Source: CAIKZY01 sp044374195 (GTDB taxonomy: Bacteria > Actinomycetota > Actinomycetes > S36-B12). From it: a stretch of 64,000 nucleotides of DNA. The notes below the pieces were generated by a model. It made no database searches. It was not told the origin of the DNA and saw only the letters and a list, made by a program, of their open reading frames with translations. Positions 11,801 through 19,817 of the stretch are shown here, piece by piece; positions within the stretch are counted from its first letter, which is position 1; each line of letters opens with the position of its first letter. A program made the position numbers and the translations under genes. Location: contig JBILOY010000011.1 in NCBI GenBank assembly GCA_044374195.1, positions 21,411-85,410 on the forward strand, written 5' to 3'.

Positions 11801-12380
11801 GCTCATTGGTTGGCGGGAACACGTCGAGGATGCCACCGCGTGCGGCTACCTGTCCGCGTCGCTCGACGAGATCGACACGCTCGTAGCCCAGACCCACCAG
11901 TCGCTCAACGATTTCCATCGGGTCGCCCTGATCATCAACGCGCAGGCGCACGGGCTCCGCATCACCGATGCCGATGATGATCGGCTGAGCGACTGCGCGG
12001 ATAGAGGCGACGATGACATCGATCGGCCCGATCAGCGGATCAGTGGCGTCGGGGTGAGCAAGACGGCGCAGCACCGCAACTCGTCGTCCCACGGTGTCGA
12101 GCGACGGCGACAGCCGCTCATGGGGCAGCGTCTCCCACGACGGGAACACCTCGACGTGCGCATCGACGATCAGCTCGCGTAACTGGGCGGCAACATCCTC
12201 GGCCTCGCGACCGGTCGGGGTGACGATGAGTACGGGCACTCCTCGACCGCTGATCATTGCCGCAACTGCGGGCTGAACGGGAACGGCGGCGGTCACATGT
12301 ACGGGCGAGCTGCCCGCAGGCATCTCGGTGACCGCGGCAAGCTCACCGCGCACTGACTTCAGGAGACCGGCAAGACTCAC
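8847..12380 (-). CDS. mfd: transcription-repair coupling factor Mfd
   Basis: 1177 residues, usual Mfd length. It pushes stalled RNA polymerase off damaged DNA and recruits UvrA. In order: UvrB-like N-terminal domains (QPAVAAMISGRGVPVLIVTPTGREAEDVA; RRGQVAARGGILDVFPP), the CarD-like polymerase-binding domain near 480-560 (GDFVVHEQHGVGKYIEM), then the translocase with Walker A GDVGYGKTEIA, DEEQRFGVEHKE, SATPIPRTLEMA and the C-terminal helicase motif QLRGRVGRGRERAYAY, and a TRCF domain at the end. It overlaps the genes on both sides by four bases. Confidence 0.98.
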   Translation of the reverse strand: MSLAGLLKSVRGELAAVTEMPAGSSPVHVTAAVPVQPAVAAMISGRGVPVLIVTPTGREAEDVAAQLRELIVDAHVEVFPSWETLPHERLSPSLDTVGRRVAVLRRLAHPDATDPLIGPIDVIVASIRAVAQPIIIGIGDAEPVRLRVDDQGDPMEIVERLVGLGYERVDLVERRGQVAARGGILDVFPPTNEHPLRIEFWGDNVEEIRSFAVADQRSLENVDEGLWAPAVRELLLTDQVRARAAQLSSIPLLTEMCDKLANGITVEGMESLSPVLADGMTSLIGLLAPGTQVVSMQPERIDARAHDLVRTAEEFLAASWHNAAAGNDTPIDLAGLNYLSIDDLQIAAIQRSMRWWDLSALPSDDELAQDTELRITVDASECNGYKGDYTAIVTDLRRWLAEGRVVSFVTQGHGSAERIAETLAGEDVAARLVDDLIDAQPGVVHITTGRLDAGFIFPGLVLITESDVSGQRSATRDMRRMPSRRRRTIDPLSLKTGDFVVHEQHGVGKYIEMVQRTVGDATREYLVLEYASSKRGQPADRLYVPTDQLDLVTKYVGGEAPTVHRLGGADWQKAKGRARKAVKQIAGELIRLYAARQAAKGHAFAADTPWQHELEDAFAYVETPDQLACIDEVKADMERTAPMDRLICGDVGYGKTEIAVRAAFKAVQDGKQVAVLVPTTLLVQQHFSTFSDRYSAFPVKVAALSRFSTDKEAKEVLAGVIDGSVDVVIGTHRLLTPDVRFKDLGLVVLDEEQRFGVEHKEYLKALRTNVDVLAMSATPIPRTLEMAVTGIREMSVIQTPPEERHPVLTFVGPYDDKQISAAMRRELMRDGQVFFVHNRVESIDRVASRLRDLVPEARIAVAHGQMGEHQLEQVIVDFWDKKVDVLVCTTIVESGIDIANANTLIVDRADNFGLSQLHQLRGRVGRGRERAYAYFLYSPEKPLTETAHERLATIAQHTDLGSGMRIAMKDLEIRGAGNLLGGEQSGHIADVGFDLYVRLVGEALAEHKGDTDVVLPEIKVELPIDAHIPHDYVPHERLRLEAYKRLADAHTDEQVDEVAAELTDRYGSLPAPVEALLAVARFRVLARSVGLAEVLVQGQGVRFAPVELPESGQMRLTRLYPRTQVKPATRTIIVPRPVTALMGGAPVSGTELLGWATELISALWPSKTLAPESEKKS

Positions 12381-13201
12381 AAGCCAGCAGCCTCGCGAAG
12401 TGCTGCACGGAGGTAATCGACGAGTGCGGGGTGCGCGACGGTCAGGTCGGTCACGTACGGCGGCATGTGGTTGAACGTGACCTCACTGCCATCGACATGT
12501 GACGGAACCAGGCCATAGTGCTGCGCCACACCATACGGCGCCGCGACATCCCACTCGTAGAAACCGGTGTCGTGCACATAGGCCTCGGCTCGGCCGCACA
12601 GGATCTCGTTGACCTTCGCGCCCACTGAGCCGACATCCATGATCTCGACACCATGGGAGTTGATACCTGCGTCAGCGAGCAGGCGAGCGAGGATCTCGAC
12701 GGTGGCGGCCAGAGTTGCCGGCGGGCGACTCCGCGAGGCGACGATGCGAATCGCGCGGTCGGTCGGCAGGGCTGCGGGGGCCGCGCCTTGATCGGACATC
12801 GTGCGAGTGAGTTGCTGGGCCGGAAGGTCGACCGTGCAAGCCGACAGTCGCTTCTCGGATGCATGCCACAGGGCGATGTGCACGGCGAAGTCAGCCCGAC
12901 CCTGGCCGAACTCATAGGTGCCATCGAGTGGATCGACGATCCAGACACGTTCGTGCGCAAGGCGCAACTCGTTGTCCTTCTCTTCTTCGCTCAGGAGCCC
13001 ATCATCAGGACGCGCCTCGCGCAGTGCCGCGACGATGAACTCATTCGCGGCGGCGTCACCGGCCTTGCGCAGTTCATTCGCGCGATCCTTGTCACCTGGA
13101 TCAACGGCGCCGAAGGAGTCCCGCAGCTCAAGCAAGAGCTGGCCGGCCTGCTGCGCAACCATCGACGAGAGCTGGGCATCACTGATCTGAAGATCTGTCA
13201 T
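12377..13201 (-). CDS. inositol monophosphatase family protein, CysQ-like
   Basis: 274 residues of the Li+-sensitive phosphatase superfamily: LLSEEEKDNE (metal-binding Glu), VWIVDPLDGTYEFGQGRADFAVHIAL (the DPxDGT core) and YEWDVAAPYGVAQHYG near the C-terminus (the WD motif). The spacing and the Y-E-F after DGT resemble CysQ-type 3'(2'),5'-bisphosphate nucleotidases, which clear PAP left from sulfate assimilation. Exact substrate is inference. It lies two bases after pth and overlaps mfd by four. Confidence 0.85.
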   Translation of the reverse strand: MTDLQISDAQLSSMVAQQAGQLLLELRDSFGAVDPGDKDRANELRKAGDAAANEFIVAALREARPDDGLLSEEEKDNELRLAHERVWIVDPLDGTYEFGQGRADFAVHIALWHASEKRLSACTVDLPAQQLTRTMSDQGAAPAALPTDRAIRIVASRSRPPATLAATVEILARLLADAGINSHGVEIMDVGSVGAKVNEILCGRAEAYVHDTGFYEWDVAAPYGVAQHYGLVPSHVDGSEVTFNHMPPYVTDLTVAHPALVDYLRAALREAAGL

Positions 13202-13203
13202 CG

Positions 13204-13803
13204 CTATTCCTTTGCGGGGCCGGTATTGAAGGTGCTCTGGGTGCGCTCGAGACCATTGGTGATTAACGAGCAGGTGGCGTCAGCGGCGCGCTCGATGAGC
13301 TCAGGCATTTCAACTCGCTCAGCGCTTGCGAAGGGCTTGAGCACGAAGTCGGCAGGATCCTGGCGGCCAGGCGGGCGCCCGATGCCGATGCGCACGCGAT
13401 AGAAATCACCGGTGCCCAGGGCCTTGCGCATGCTCTTGAGCCCGTTGTGGCCGTTATCGCCACCGCCAAGTTTCACGCGCAGTGCTGCGAAGGGAATATC
13501 GAGTTCATCGTGGATCGCGATGAGTCGCTCGACCGGAATGTCGTAGAACTGCATCAGCGCCTTGATCGGCCCACCTGACTCGTTCATGTACGCCAGTGGT
13601 TCGGCCAAGATGATCGACGTCTGACTACCCGGCATCCCTAGCTTGCCTTCGAGCACCATCGCATTGGCGCGCTTGTGGCGCGAGAGCTTTCCGCCGGTCA
13701 TCGTCGCGATGCGATCGACCGCCATGTACCCGACGTTGTGCCGGGTGGCCGAATAGTCAGGACCGGGGTTCCCGAGCCCGGCTATAAGCCACGCATCACT
13801 CAT
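13204..13803 (-). CDS. pth: peptidyl-tRNA hydrolase
   Basis: 199 residues. It recycles peptidyl-tRNAs released from ribosomes. Visible landmarks are WLIAGLGNPGPDYSATRHNVGY with the catalytic His, AEPLAYMNESGGP, IHDELDIPF and GGGDNGHNGLKSM. It lies 40 bases downstream of rplY; this rplY–pth pairing is very common in bacteria. Confidence 0.98.
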   Translation of the reverse strand: MSDAWLIAGLGNPGPDYSATRHNVGYMAVDRIATMTGGKLSRHKRANAMVLEGKLGMPGSQTSIILAEPLAYMNESGGPIKALMQFYDIPVERLIAIHDELDIPFAALRVKLGGGDNGHNGLKSMRKALGTGDFYRVRIGIGRPPGRQDPADFVLKPFASAERVEMPELIERAADATCSLITNGLERTQSTFNTGPAKE

Positions 13804-13843
13804 GGGAATCCCGGTCCTGACTAGTCGTGCAATAAGGCCTTAG

Positions 13844-14290
13844 TTACTCAGCAGGAGCGGCTGCGGCCGCGGCTGCGGCATCAGCCGCATCGGCTGCGTC
13901 AGCTGCCGCGCTGCCCGAGCGGGCATCCTTGGCGTCCTGAACAGCCTGTGCCTCGGCGGCCTCGACGAAGGCAACTGCCTCGTTGCCGCGGTCGGTGGCC
14001 TCGCCGGCGGAGATGATGATGAGGTCAATGTGCTCGATGAAGCGCTTGACCGGCTCGCGCTGGATATCGCGCGGCTTGGTGATGATGTTCTTGCCCTCGA
14101 AGCTGATGTTCAGCACGACGCGCGGCTTGCGCAGGGCGAGCTCGAGCTCATGTGCTGGCAGGGAAACGTGGGTGACCGCTGAGCCTTCGCCGTAGATGAC
14201 TGCGGGGATGTTTCCCTCGCGGCGGGTGCGGCGCGCTGCACCCTTGCCGAAATCGGAGCGGGGAACGGCGATCATGGAAACTTCAGACAC
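13844..14290 (-). CDS. rplY: 50S ribosomal protein bL25 (Ctc type)
   Basis: 148 residues from the GTG at 14290, preceded by GAGGAGAAG at eight-base spacing, which decides the start; a longer frame to 14371 has no ribosome site. The N-terminal part (RRTRREGNIPAVIYGEG) binds 5S rRNA and the following beta-domain (PRDIQREPVKRFIEHIDL) is the Ctc extension. The C-terminal 25 residues are almost only Ala and Asp and are probably disordered. Upstream a hairpin separates it from prs. Confidence 0.95.
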   Translation of the reverse strand: MSEVSMIAVPRSDFGKGAARRTRREGNIPAVIYGEGSAVTHVSLPAHELELALRKPRVVLNISFEGKNIITKPRDIQREPVKRFIEHIDLIIISAGEATDRGNEAVAFVEAAEAQAVQDAKDARSGSAAADAADAADAAAAAAAAPAE

Positions 14291-14409
14291 TTCAACTTCT
14301 CCTCGTACGTCGGACACCTCGGCAAAGCGCGTTGGGCGCCGACCGCGTCGATCACGGTGCCAGTGCGACACCCTCGCCGAGGAATTGACCAGAGTCTAAC
14401 GAGCGAGGG

Positions 14410-14448
14410 CCCGGGGACGAAATCGGCCCCGGGTTAGCCCAATGGGCT
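14410..14448 (-). terminator. hairpins between prs and rplY
   Basis: Two adjacent inverted repeats: CCCGGGG/CCCCGGG at 14410-14433 and AGCCCA/TGGGCT at 14436-14448, the second touching the prs stop codon. No clear U-tract follows, so termination is plausible but not certain. Confidence 0.5.
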
Positions 14449-15442
14449 AGTTGCCCATCTGGTGTGACGGGGTGTCGTCGAACATGCTCGTGACCGAGCC
14501 GTCGGTGAAGACTTCGGTAATGGCCTTGGCCAGCAGCGGAGCGATCGAGAGCACGGTGAGCTTGGGGAAACGGGCCTCGTCGACGATCGGCAAGGTGTCG
14601 GTGACGATCACCTCGGAGATGTCGGAGTTCTGAAGGCGATCACGGGCCGGGTCGCTCAAGATCGCGTGGGTGGCGGCCACGATCACACCTGCCGCCCCCT
14701 GCTCGAAGAGGGTCTCGGCGGCCTTCACGATGGTGCCACCGGTGTCGATCATGTCGTCGACCACGACGCAGACGCGGCCCTTCACCTCGCCAACGACCTC
14801 GAACACCTTGACCTGGTTGGGCACATCGGGATCGCGACGCTTATGGATGATGGCCAGCGGGGCACCCAGGATGTCGGTCCACTTCTCAGCAACGCGCACG
14901 CGACCGGCATCAGGCGAGACGACGGTGATGCGGTCATGGCCGACGCTCTCCTTAACGTGGCGCGCGAGCAGTGGCAACGAGAACAGGTGATCGACGGGGC
15001 CGTCGAAGAAGCCCTGGATCTGCGAGGTGTGCAGGTCGACGGTCATCAGGCGATCTGCGCCGGCAGTCTTGAACAGGTCAGCGATCAGACGGGCCGAGAT
15101 CGGCTCGCGGCCGCGGTGCTTCTTATCTTGGCGGGCATATCCGTAGAACGGCATGATCACCGAGATGCGCTTGGCGGATGCACGCTTGAGCGCATCAACC
15201 ATGATCAGCTGCTCCATGATCCAGGTATTGATCGGCGTGGTGTGGCTCTGCAGAACGAACGCGTCGGCGCCGCGCACTGACTCCTCGAAGCGCACGAAGA
15301 TCTCGCCGTTCGCGAAGTCGTAGGCAACCGTCTTCGACAGCGGAATGCCCAGCTCGGCAGCAACCGCGTTGGCCAGTTCAGGGTGTGACCGACCTGCAAG
15401 CAGGACGAGCTTCTTCTGAATCGGGGCCATGATCTCGGTCAC
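14447..15442 (-). CDS. prs: ribose-phosphate pyrophosphokinase
   Basis: 331 residues. It makes PRPP from ribose 5-phosphate and ATP for nucleotide, histidine and tryptophan synthesis. Landmarks: RSHPELANAVAAELG at the start, YARQDKKHRGREPISA, VVSPDAGRVRVAEKW and the PRPP loop VVVDDMIDTGGTIVKA. It starts two bases after the glmU stop; glmU–prs is a common actinobacterial pair. Confidence 0.97.
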   Translation of the reverse strand: MTEIMAPIQKKLVLLAGRSHPELANAVAAELGIPLSKTVAYDFANGEIFVRFEESVRGADAFVLQSHTTPINTWIMEQLIMVDALKRASAKRISVIMPFYGYARQDKKHRGREPISARLIADLFKTAGADRLMTVDLHTSQIQGFFDGPVDHLFSLPLLARHVKESVGHDRITVVSPDAGRVRVAEKWTDILGAPLAIIHKRRDPDVPNQVKVFEVVGEVKGRVCVVVDDMIDTGGTIVKAAETLFEQGAAGVIVAATHAILSDPARDRLQNSDISEVIVTDTLPIVDEARFPKLTVLSIAPLLAKAITEVFTDGSVTSMFDDTPSHQMGN

Positions 15443-15444
15443 CG

Positions 15445-16926
15445 TTACTCCTTTGCCGACGCGTTGTTGGACGAATTCTGCTGCTGTGCTTTTCGGGCTG
15501 CTTCAGCGGATGCCGATTCCGGGCGCTTGCGCTCGACCCAGCCTTCGACATTGCGCTGCTGGGCGCGGCCGACGGCCATGGCACCCGGCGGGACATCCTC
15601 GGTAATCACCGAACCAGCTGCGGTGTAAGCACCGTCGCCAATCGTGACAGGCGCGACGAGCATGGTGTCGCTGCCGATGCGCACCTGTTCGCCGACCACT
15701 GTGCGGTGCTTCTCAACACCGTCGTAGTTCACGAAAACCGTTGCAGCGCCGATATTCGAGCCAGCCCCGACTTCAGCGTCGCCGACGTAGGAAAGGTGCG
15801 GAACCTTGGCACCATCGCCGATGGTGGAGTTCTTGATCTCGACATAGGCGCCGGCCTTGGCGCCCGCACCGAGCACCGCGCCCGGGCGCAGGTAGGTGAA
15901 GGGGCCAACCGAGGCACCCGCCCCGATCACGGCAAGCTCGGCCCAGGTGTGAATCACGGAGGCGCCCTCACCGACCTCGCATGAGGCCAACGTGGTGCCC
16001 GGGCCGATGCGCGCACCGGAGGCAATCGAGGTCGGGCCACGCAGCGTGGTGCTGGGCAGGATTACCGCGTCAGGCTCGATCTCGACGTCGACGTCGAGCC
16101 AGGTCGTCGCGGAGTCAAGAATCGAAACGCCCGCACGCATCCACTCGGAATTGATGCGATCGCGCATGATGCCCGCGGCCTGCGAGAGCTGCAAGCGATC
16201 ATTCACGCCGAGAATCTCGTCGCTGTCGATGCACATCGAGGCGCTGATGGTCTCGCCGTCGCCCTCGAGGAAGCCGAGTACGTCAGTCAAGTACTCCTCG
16301 CCCTGAGCATTGTTCGTCGTAATGCGCGTGAGTGCGGCATCGAGATGCGCGGCGGAGAAGGCATACATGCCGGAGTTGATCTCGGTGACGGCGAGCTGCT
16401 CGGCACTGGCGTCCTTGTGCTCGACGATGCCGGTGACCTGGCCCGCGCCACCCCGCAGCACGCGACCGTAGCCCGAGGGATCGGCAAGTGATGCCGTGAG
16501 CACGGTGGCGACGGCATTTGTCTGCGAATGCTCGACAAGCAGGCCGATCAAGGTCGTTCCGGTCAGCAATGGGGTATCGCCTGTCAGTACGACAACAGGG
16601 GCGTCGTCGATCTGAAGGCCACGTGCGCGCACTTCTGCGAGCGCGATGCGCACCGCGTGTCCGGTGCCCTTTTGCTCCTCCTGCACGACCGACAGCGCCC
16701 AGGGCGCGATCTCCGATAGGTGCTCGGTGACCTGATCGCGGCCATGTCCCACCACGACAACGACATGAGCCGGCTCGACGGTGGCGGCTGCTTCGAGTAC
16801 GTGGCCAAGGAGGGATCTGCCGGCAACGGGGTGCAGGACCTTAGGGAGGGCGGACTTCATCCGCTTGCCTTCGCCGGCGGCCAAGATGATGACAACCGAG
16901 GGGCGCGGGGCCGCTGAGGTGGTCAC
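15445..16926 (-). CDS. glmU: bifunctional GlmU
   Basis: 493 residues from the GTG at 16926, chosen because GGAGGAAATC stands directly before it; the open frame continues upstream through the tRNA-Gln gene but that part cannot be coding. The N-terminal half is the uridylyltransferase (VVIILAAGEGKRMKSALPKV), the C-terminal half a left-handed beta-helix acetyltransferase (hexapeptides such as IGPGTTL, VGPFTYLRPG, and YVEIKNSTIG). It makes UDP-GlcNAc for peptidoglycan and envelope glycans. First gene of the glmU–prs unit. Confidence 0.97.
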   Translation of the reverse strand: MTTSAAPRPSVVIILAAGEGKRMKSALPKVLHPVAGRSLLGHVLEAAATVEPAHVVVVVGHGRDQVTEHLSEIAPWALSVVQEEQKGTGHAVRIALAEVRARGLQIDDAPVVVLTGDTPLLTGTTLIGLLVEHSQTNAVATVLTASLADPSGYGRVLRGGAGQVTGIVEHKDASAEQLAVTEINSGMYAFSAAHLDAALTRITTNNAQGEEYLTDVLGFLEGDGETISASMCIDSDEILGVNDRLQLSQAAGIMRDRINSEWMRAGVSILDSATTWLDVDVEIEPDAVILPSTTLRGPTSIASGARIGPGTTLASCEVGEGASVIHTWAELAVIGAGASVGPFTYLRPGAVLGAGAKAGAYVEIKNSTIGDGAKVPHLSYVGDAEVGAGSNIGAATVFVNYDGVEKHRTVVGEQVRIGSDTMLVAPVTIGDGAYTAAGSVITEDVPPGAMAVGRAQQRNVEGWVERKRPESASAEAARKAQQQNSSNNASAKE

Positions 16927-16997
16927 GATTTCCTCCGATGGGCATGAAGAGAAGGGCCGAACGGGGGAAGGGCCCAAGCCTATCGGGGAAGAGAGAG

Positions 16998-17068
16998 CTC
17001 CCGGGGATGGGATCGAACCATCGTTGACGGATTCAAAGTCCGCTGTCCTGCCGCTAGACGACCCGGGA
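16998..17068 (-). tRNA. tRNA-Gln (TTG)
   Basis: On the minus strand a full cloverleaf of 71 bases: acceptor TCCCGGG pairs with CCCGGGA, the anticodon loop is CTTTGAA with anticodon TTG, and the T-arm carries GGTTCGATCCC. The CCA end is not encoded. It lies upstream of glmU on the same strand. Confidence 0.93.
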
Positions 17069-17122
17069 CTACGTGCAGTGGCCAAGGTTAAATGATTCGC
17101 GAGTTCCGCTGGACACGGGAGG

Positions 17123-17152
17123 TTACGGTGGCGTAGGTTACGGAACCGTAGG
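17123..17152. promoter_or_regulatory. two abutting 15-bp operator-like repeats upstream of the desaturase
   Basis: TTACGGTGGCGTAGG (17123-17137) is followed immediately by TTACGGAACCGTAGG (17138-17152). Each copy contains an inverted TACG(G)..(C)CGTA core, as expected of a TetR-family dimer site. They lie 30-60 bases before the desaturase start, and the TetR gene is the next gene in the operon, so autoregulation of desaturase plus regulator is the simple reading. Operator function is inferred. Confidence 0.6.
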
Positions 17153-17182
17153 TAGTACTTACTGCCTCGCTAAAGGAGTGTC

Positions 17183-18169
17183 ATGACCCTCGCCCAGCCC
17201 GTCACCGTGGAGTCCCCCGTCGACGAGGACTTCACCACTACGACGATGCGGGTGCTGCTCGCGCTCTTCATCATCGTTCCGCTCCTCGCTGTCATCGTCG
17301 CGATCCCCATCGCGTGGGGCGGCTTCGTCGGCTGGAGCGACCTGTTCCTGATCGCATTCTTCTGGGCGCTTACCGCAGGTGGAATCACCGTGGGCTTCCA
17401 TCGCTACTTCACCCACGGCTCCTTCAAGACGAACCGCTTCATGAAGTACGCGCTCGGTATCGCCGGCTCACTCGCAGTGCAGGGTTCGCTCTCGCAGTGG
17501 GTTGCAGATCACCGCAAGCATCATCAGTTCTCCGACGACGAGGGCGATCCGCATTCGCCGTGGCGCTTCGGCACCAGCAAGCGCGCGGTCGCTAAAGGCC
17601 TGTACTGGGCGCATTTGGGTTGGCTCTTCAGCGAAGGACAAACATCACCGGAGAAGTACGCACCAGACATCGCGAATGATCCTGATGTTCAGCGCATCTC
17701 ACGTCTCTTCCCGCTCATGGTTCTCACCACGCTTCTGGCACCCGCAGTTCTCGGTGGCCTGCTCACCTGGTCATGGATGGGTGTCCTGACCGGATTCTTC
17801 TGGGGCAGCCTGATTCGCATCGCACTCGTGCATCACGTGACGTGGTCTATCAACTCGATCTGCCATGTCTTCGGCAAGCGTCCGTTCGCCTCGCGAGATC
17901 TCTCCACCAACGTGTGGTGGTTGGCCATCCCCTCCATGGGCGAGTCCTGGCACAGCCTGCACCATGCCGAGCCGACTGCAGCGCGGCATGGAGTGTTCAA
18001 GGGCCAGATCGATATGAGCGCAACGTTCATCCGACTTCTTGAGAAGACAGGCTTCGCGACCGATGTGCGCTGGCCCAAGCGCGAGCGCCTGGTGCGCAAG
18101 CTCAATGACCCGACTCAGGAGCATCGCCTACGCAAGTTCCATCCGGCCAGGGCGAGCTCAACTCGATGA
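17183..18169 (+). CDS. acyl-CoA (fatty acid) desaturase
   Basis: 328 residues, an integral-membrane di-iron desaturase. The three histidine boxes are visible: HRYFTH near residue 74, HRKHH near 111 and HSLHHAEPTAARHG near 258. Four membrane segments flank them. It introduces a cis double bond into acyl chains, adjusting membrane fluidity. AAAGGAG before the ATG fixes the start. The stop overlaps the TetR start by four bases, so both are co-transcribed. Confidence 0.93.
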   Translation: MTLAQPVTVESPVDEDFTTTTMRVLLALFIIVPLLAVIVAIPIAWGGFVGWSDLFLIAFFWALTAGGITVGFHRYFTHGSFKTNRFMKYALGIAGSLAVQGSLSQWVADHRKHHQFSDDEGDPHSPWRFGTSKRAVAKGLYWAHLGWLFSEGQTSPEKYAPDIANDPDVQRISRLFPLMVLTTLLAPAVLGGLLTWSWMGVLTGFFWGSLIRIALVHHVTWSINSICHVFGKRPFASRDLSTNVWWLAIPSMGESWHSLHHAEPTAARHGVFKGQIDMSATFIRLLEKTGFATDVRWPKRERLVRKLNDPTQEHRLRKFHPARASSTR

Positions 18170-18888
18170 GCACCTCCGTCGAGGATCTCGAGACTGAAGA
18201 CTTCGAGATCGAAGCTGACAACGTCACTGACATCGGCTCTGCGACACGTCGCGACACAACGCCACGCTCGCCGGACACCAAGATCCGGATGAGCGGGCAA
18301 GAACGCCGTGAGCAATTGCTTACGGTCGGACGGAAGTTGTTCGCCGAGAAGGGCTTCGAGGCGGTCAGTGTCGAGGAGATCGCCAGCACGGCCAAGGTTT
18401 CCAAGCCGGTTGTATACGAACACTTCGGCGGCAAGGAAGGGCTGTACGCCGTTCTCGTCGACCGCGAGATGAACTACCTGCTGAATTCCTTCGAGAAGGC
18501 ATTGAATGGCAGCAACCCGCGCCTACTGCTCGAGCAAGCAGGCATGGCTCTGTTCGACTACATCGACGAATACCCAGATGGTTTCCGCATCCTCGTGCGC
18601 GATTCACCGATGGCACAGACGACCGGCACGTTCGCAAGCCTGATTGTCGATGTCGCCACTCGAGTCGAGCATCTACTTGCCGATGAGTTCGCCGCGCACA
18701 AGATGGACAAGAAGCTTGCTCGCATGTATTCGCAGATGCTCGTCGGCATGGTTGCACTCACGGGTCAGTGGTGGCTCGACGTGCGCAAGCCGAAGAAGGA
18801 CGAAGTCGTCGCGCACCTGGTGAACTTGGCCTGGAATGGCCTCGCGGGCATGGAAGCCAAGCCCGAACTGCACATGCGCAAGCGCTAA
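18166..18888 (+). CDS. TetR family transcriptional regulator
   Basis: 240 residues. A 50-residue acidic, disordered N-terminal extension precedes the helix-turn-helix (LFAEKGFEAVSVEEIASTAKVSKPVVYEHF, about residues 65-95). The all-alpha ligand domain follows. Coupled by ATGA to the desaturase; regulators in this position sense acyl-CoA or fatty acids in other actinobacteria. Probable targets are the two 15-bp repeats upstream of the desaturase. The gene converges on ispE with a four-base overlap. Confidence 0.9.
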   Translation: MSTSVEDLETEDFEIEADNVTDIGSATRRDTTPRSPDTKIRMSGQERREQLLTVGRKLFAEKGFEAVSVEEIASTAKVSKPVVYEHFGGKEGLYAVLVDREMNYLLNSFEKALNGSNPRLLLEQAGMALFDYIDEYPDGFRILVRDSPMAQTTGTFASLIVDVATRVEHLLADEFAAHKMDKKLARMYSQMLVGMVALTGQWWLDVRKPKKDEVVAHLVNLAWNGLAGMEAKPELHMRKR

Positions 18889-19799
18889 CCGACAACCTTC
18901 GCACCGTGTGCCGGGCTCGTCGCCGTCTTCACCGTGCGGCACACCCCGGCTGAAGTCAGCCCCACTGCGATGTCGAGCGCATGCTCGTGATCGCGCGCGA
19001 GGAATGCGCAGGTCGGGCCACTGCCCGACACGATTCCGCCGAGTGCTCCGAGGTCATCACCTGTTTCGAGTACCTGCGCGAGGGACGGGCGAAGTGAGAT
19101 CGCCGCTGCCTGCAGATCATTGCTCAGCGCCTTGCCGAGAATCACTGCGTCACCGGCGCGAAGCCCCTGCATGAGGAGGTCGGACACGTACGGGTCAGGC
19201 ACATCGAGGCCCTTGCGCAGTCGATCACACTCGCCGTAGACCGCAGGAGTCGAGAGCCCGCCGTCGGCAAGGGCGAACACCCAGTGGAACGAACCGCGCG
19301 CGAGCGCAGACATCAGCTTCTCGCCGCGCCCCGTGCCGACGGCTGTGCCGCCGTGAAGTGCGAACGGAACATCGGAGCCCAACTCGGCAGCGAGATTCAT
19401 CAAGTCGTCGCGATCAGTGCCCAGGCGCCACAGTGCGTCGCAGGCCACGAGCGCGCCCGCAGCATCAGCACTTCCGCCGGCCATGCCACCTGCAACCGGT
19501 ATTCCCTTGTTCAGGTGCATCGTGACGTCAGGCTCGATACCCGCATGGGCAGCGAGCAACATTGCTGCGCGATACGCCAGGTTCGACTCATCAACAGGGA
19601 GAAAATCTGAACCTTCACCTGAGATTGTCAGCGTGGTTCCGGCACCAGGTTCCGCGTAAGTGGCTTTCACCTCATCGCTCAAGCTCACGGCATGGAACAC
19701 CGTGGCGAGCTCGTGATAGCCGTCCTTGCGCAGCGGGCCGACCGACAACTGAAGGTTGACCTTCGCGGGTACGCGAACGATCACGGAAGTCAGCGCCAT
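18885..19799 (-). CDS. ispE: 4-diphosphocytidyl-2-C-methyl-D-erythritol kinase
   Basis: 304 residues of the GHMP kinase superfamily: RVPAKVNLQLSVGPLRKDGYHEL at the N-terminus and the ATP loop GIPVAGGMAGGSADAAGALVA. IspE phosphorylates CDP-ME in the MEP isoprenoid pathway. A C-terminal GGIVSGSGPTCAFL motif completes the GHMP set. Last gene of the rsmI–metG–tatD–rsmA–ispE unit, 18 bases after rsmA. Confidence 0.96.
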   Translation of the reverse strand: MALTSVIVRVPAKVNLQLSVGPLRKDGYHELATVFHAVSLSDEVKATYAEPGAGTTLTISGEGSDFLPVDESNLAYRAAMLLAAHAGIEPDVTMHLNKGIPVAGGMAGGSADAAGALVACDALWRLGTDRDDLMNLAAELGSDVPFALHGGTAVGTGRGEKLMSALARGSFHWVFALADGGLSTPAVYGECDRLRKGLDVPDPYVSDLLMQGLRAGDAVILGKALSNDLQAAAISLRPSLAQVLETGDDLGALGGIVSGSGPTCAFLARDHEHALDIAVGLTSAGVCRTVKTATSPAHGAKVVG

Positions 19800-19817
19800 G
19801 GCTTGAGGGTAGGCGTT

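Noticed and set aside
15445..17085. Longer GlmU starting at 17085
   Set aside because: It would translate through the tRNA-Gln gene; the GTG at 16926 has a strong ribosome site and the family's N-terminus begins there.
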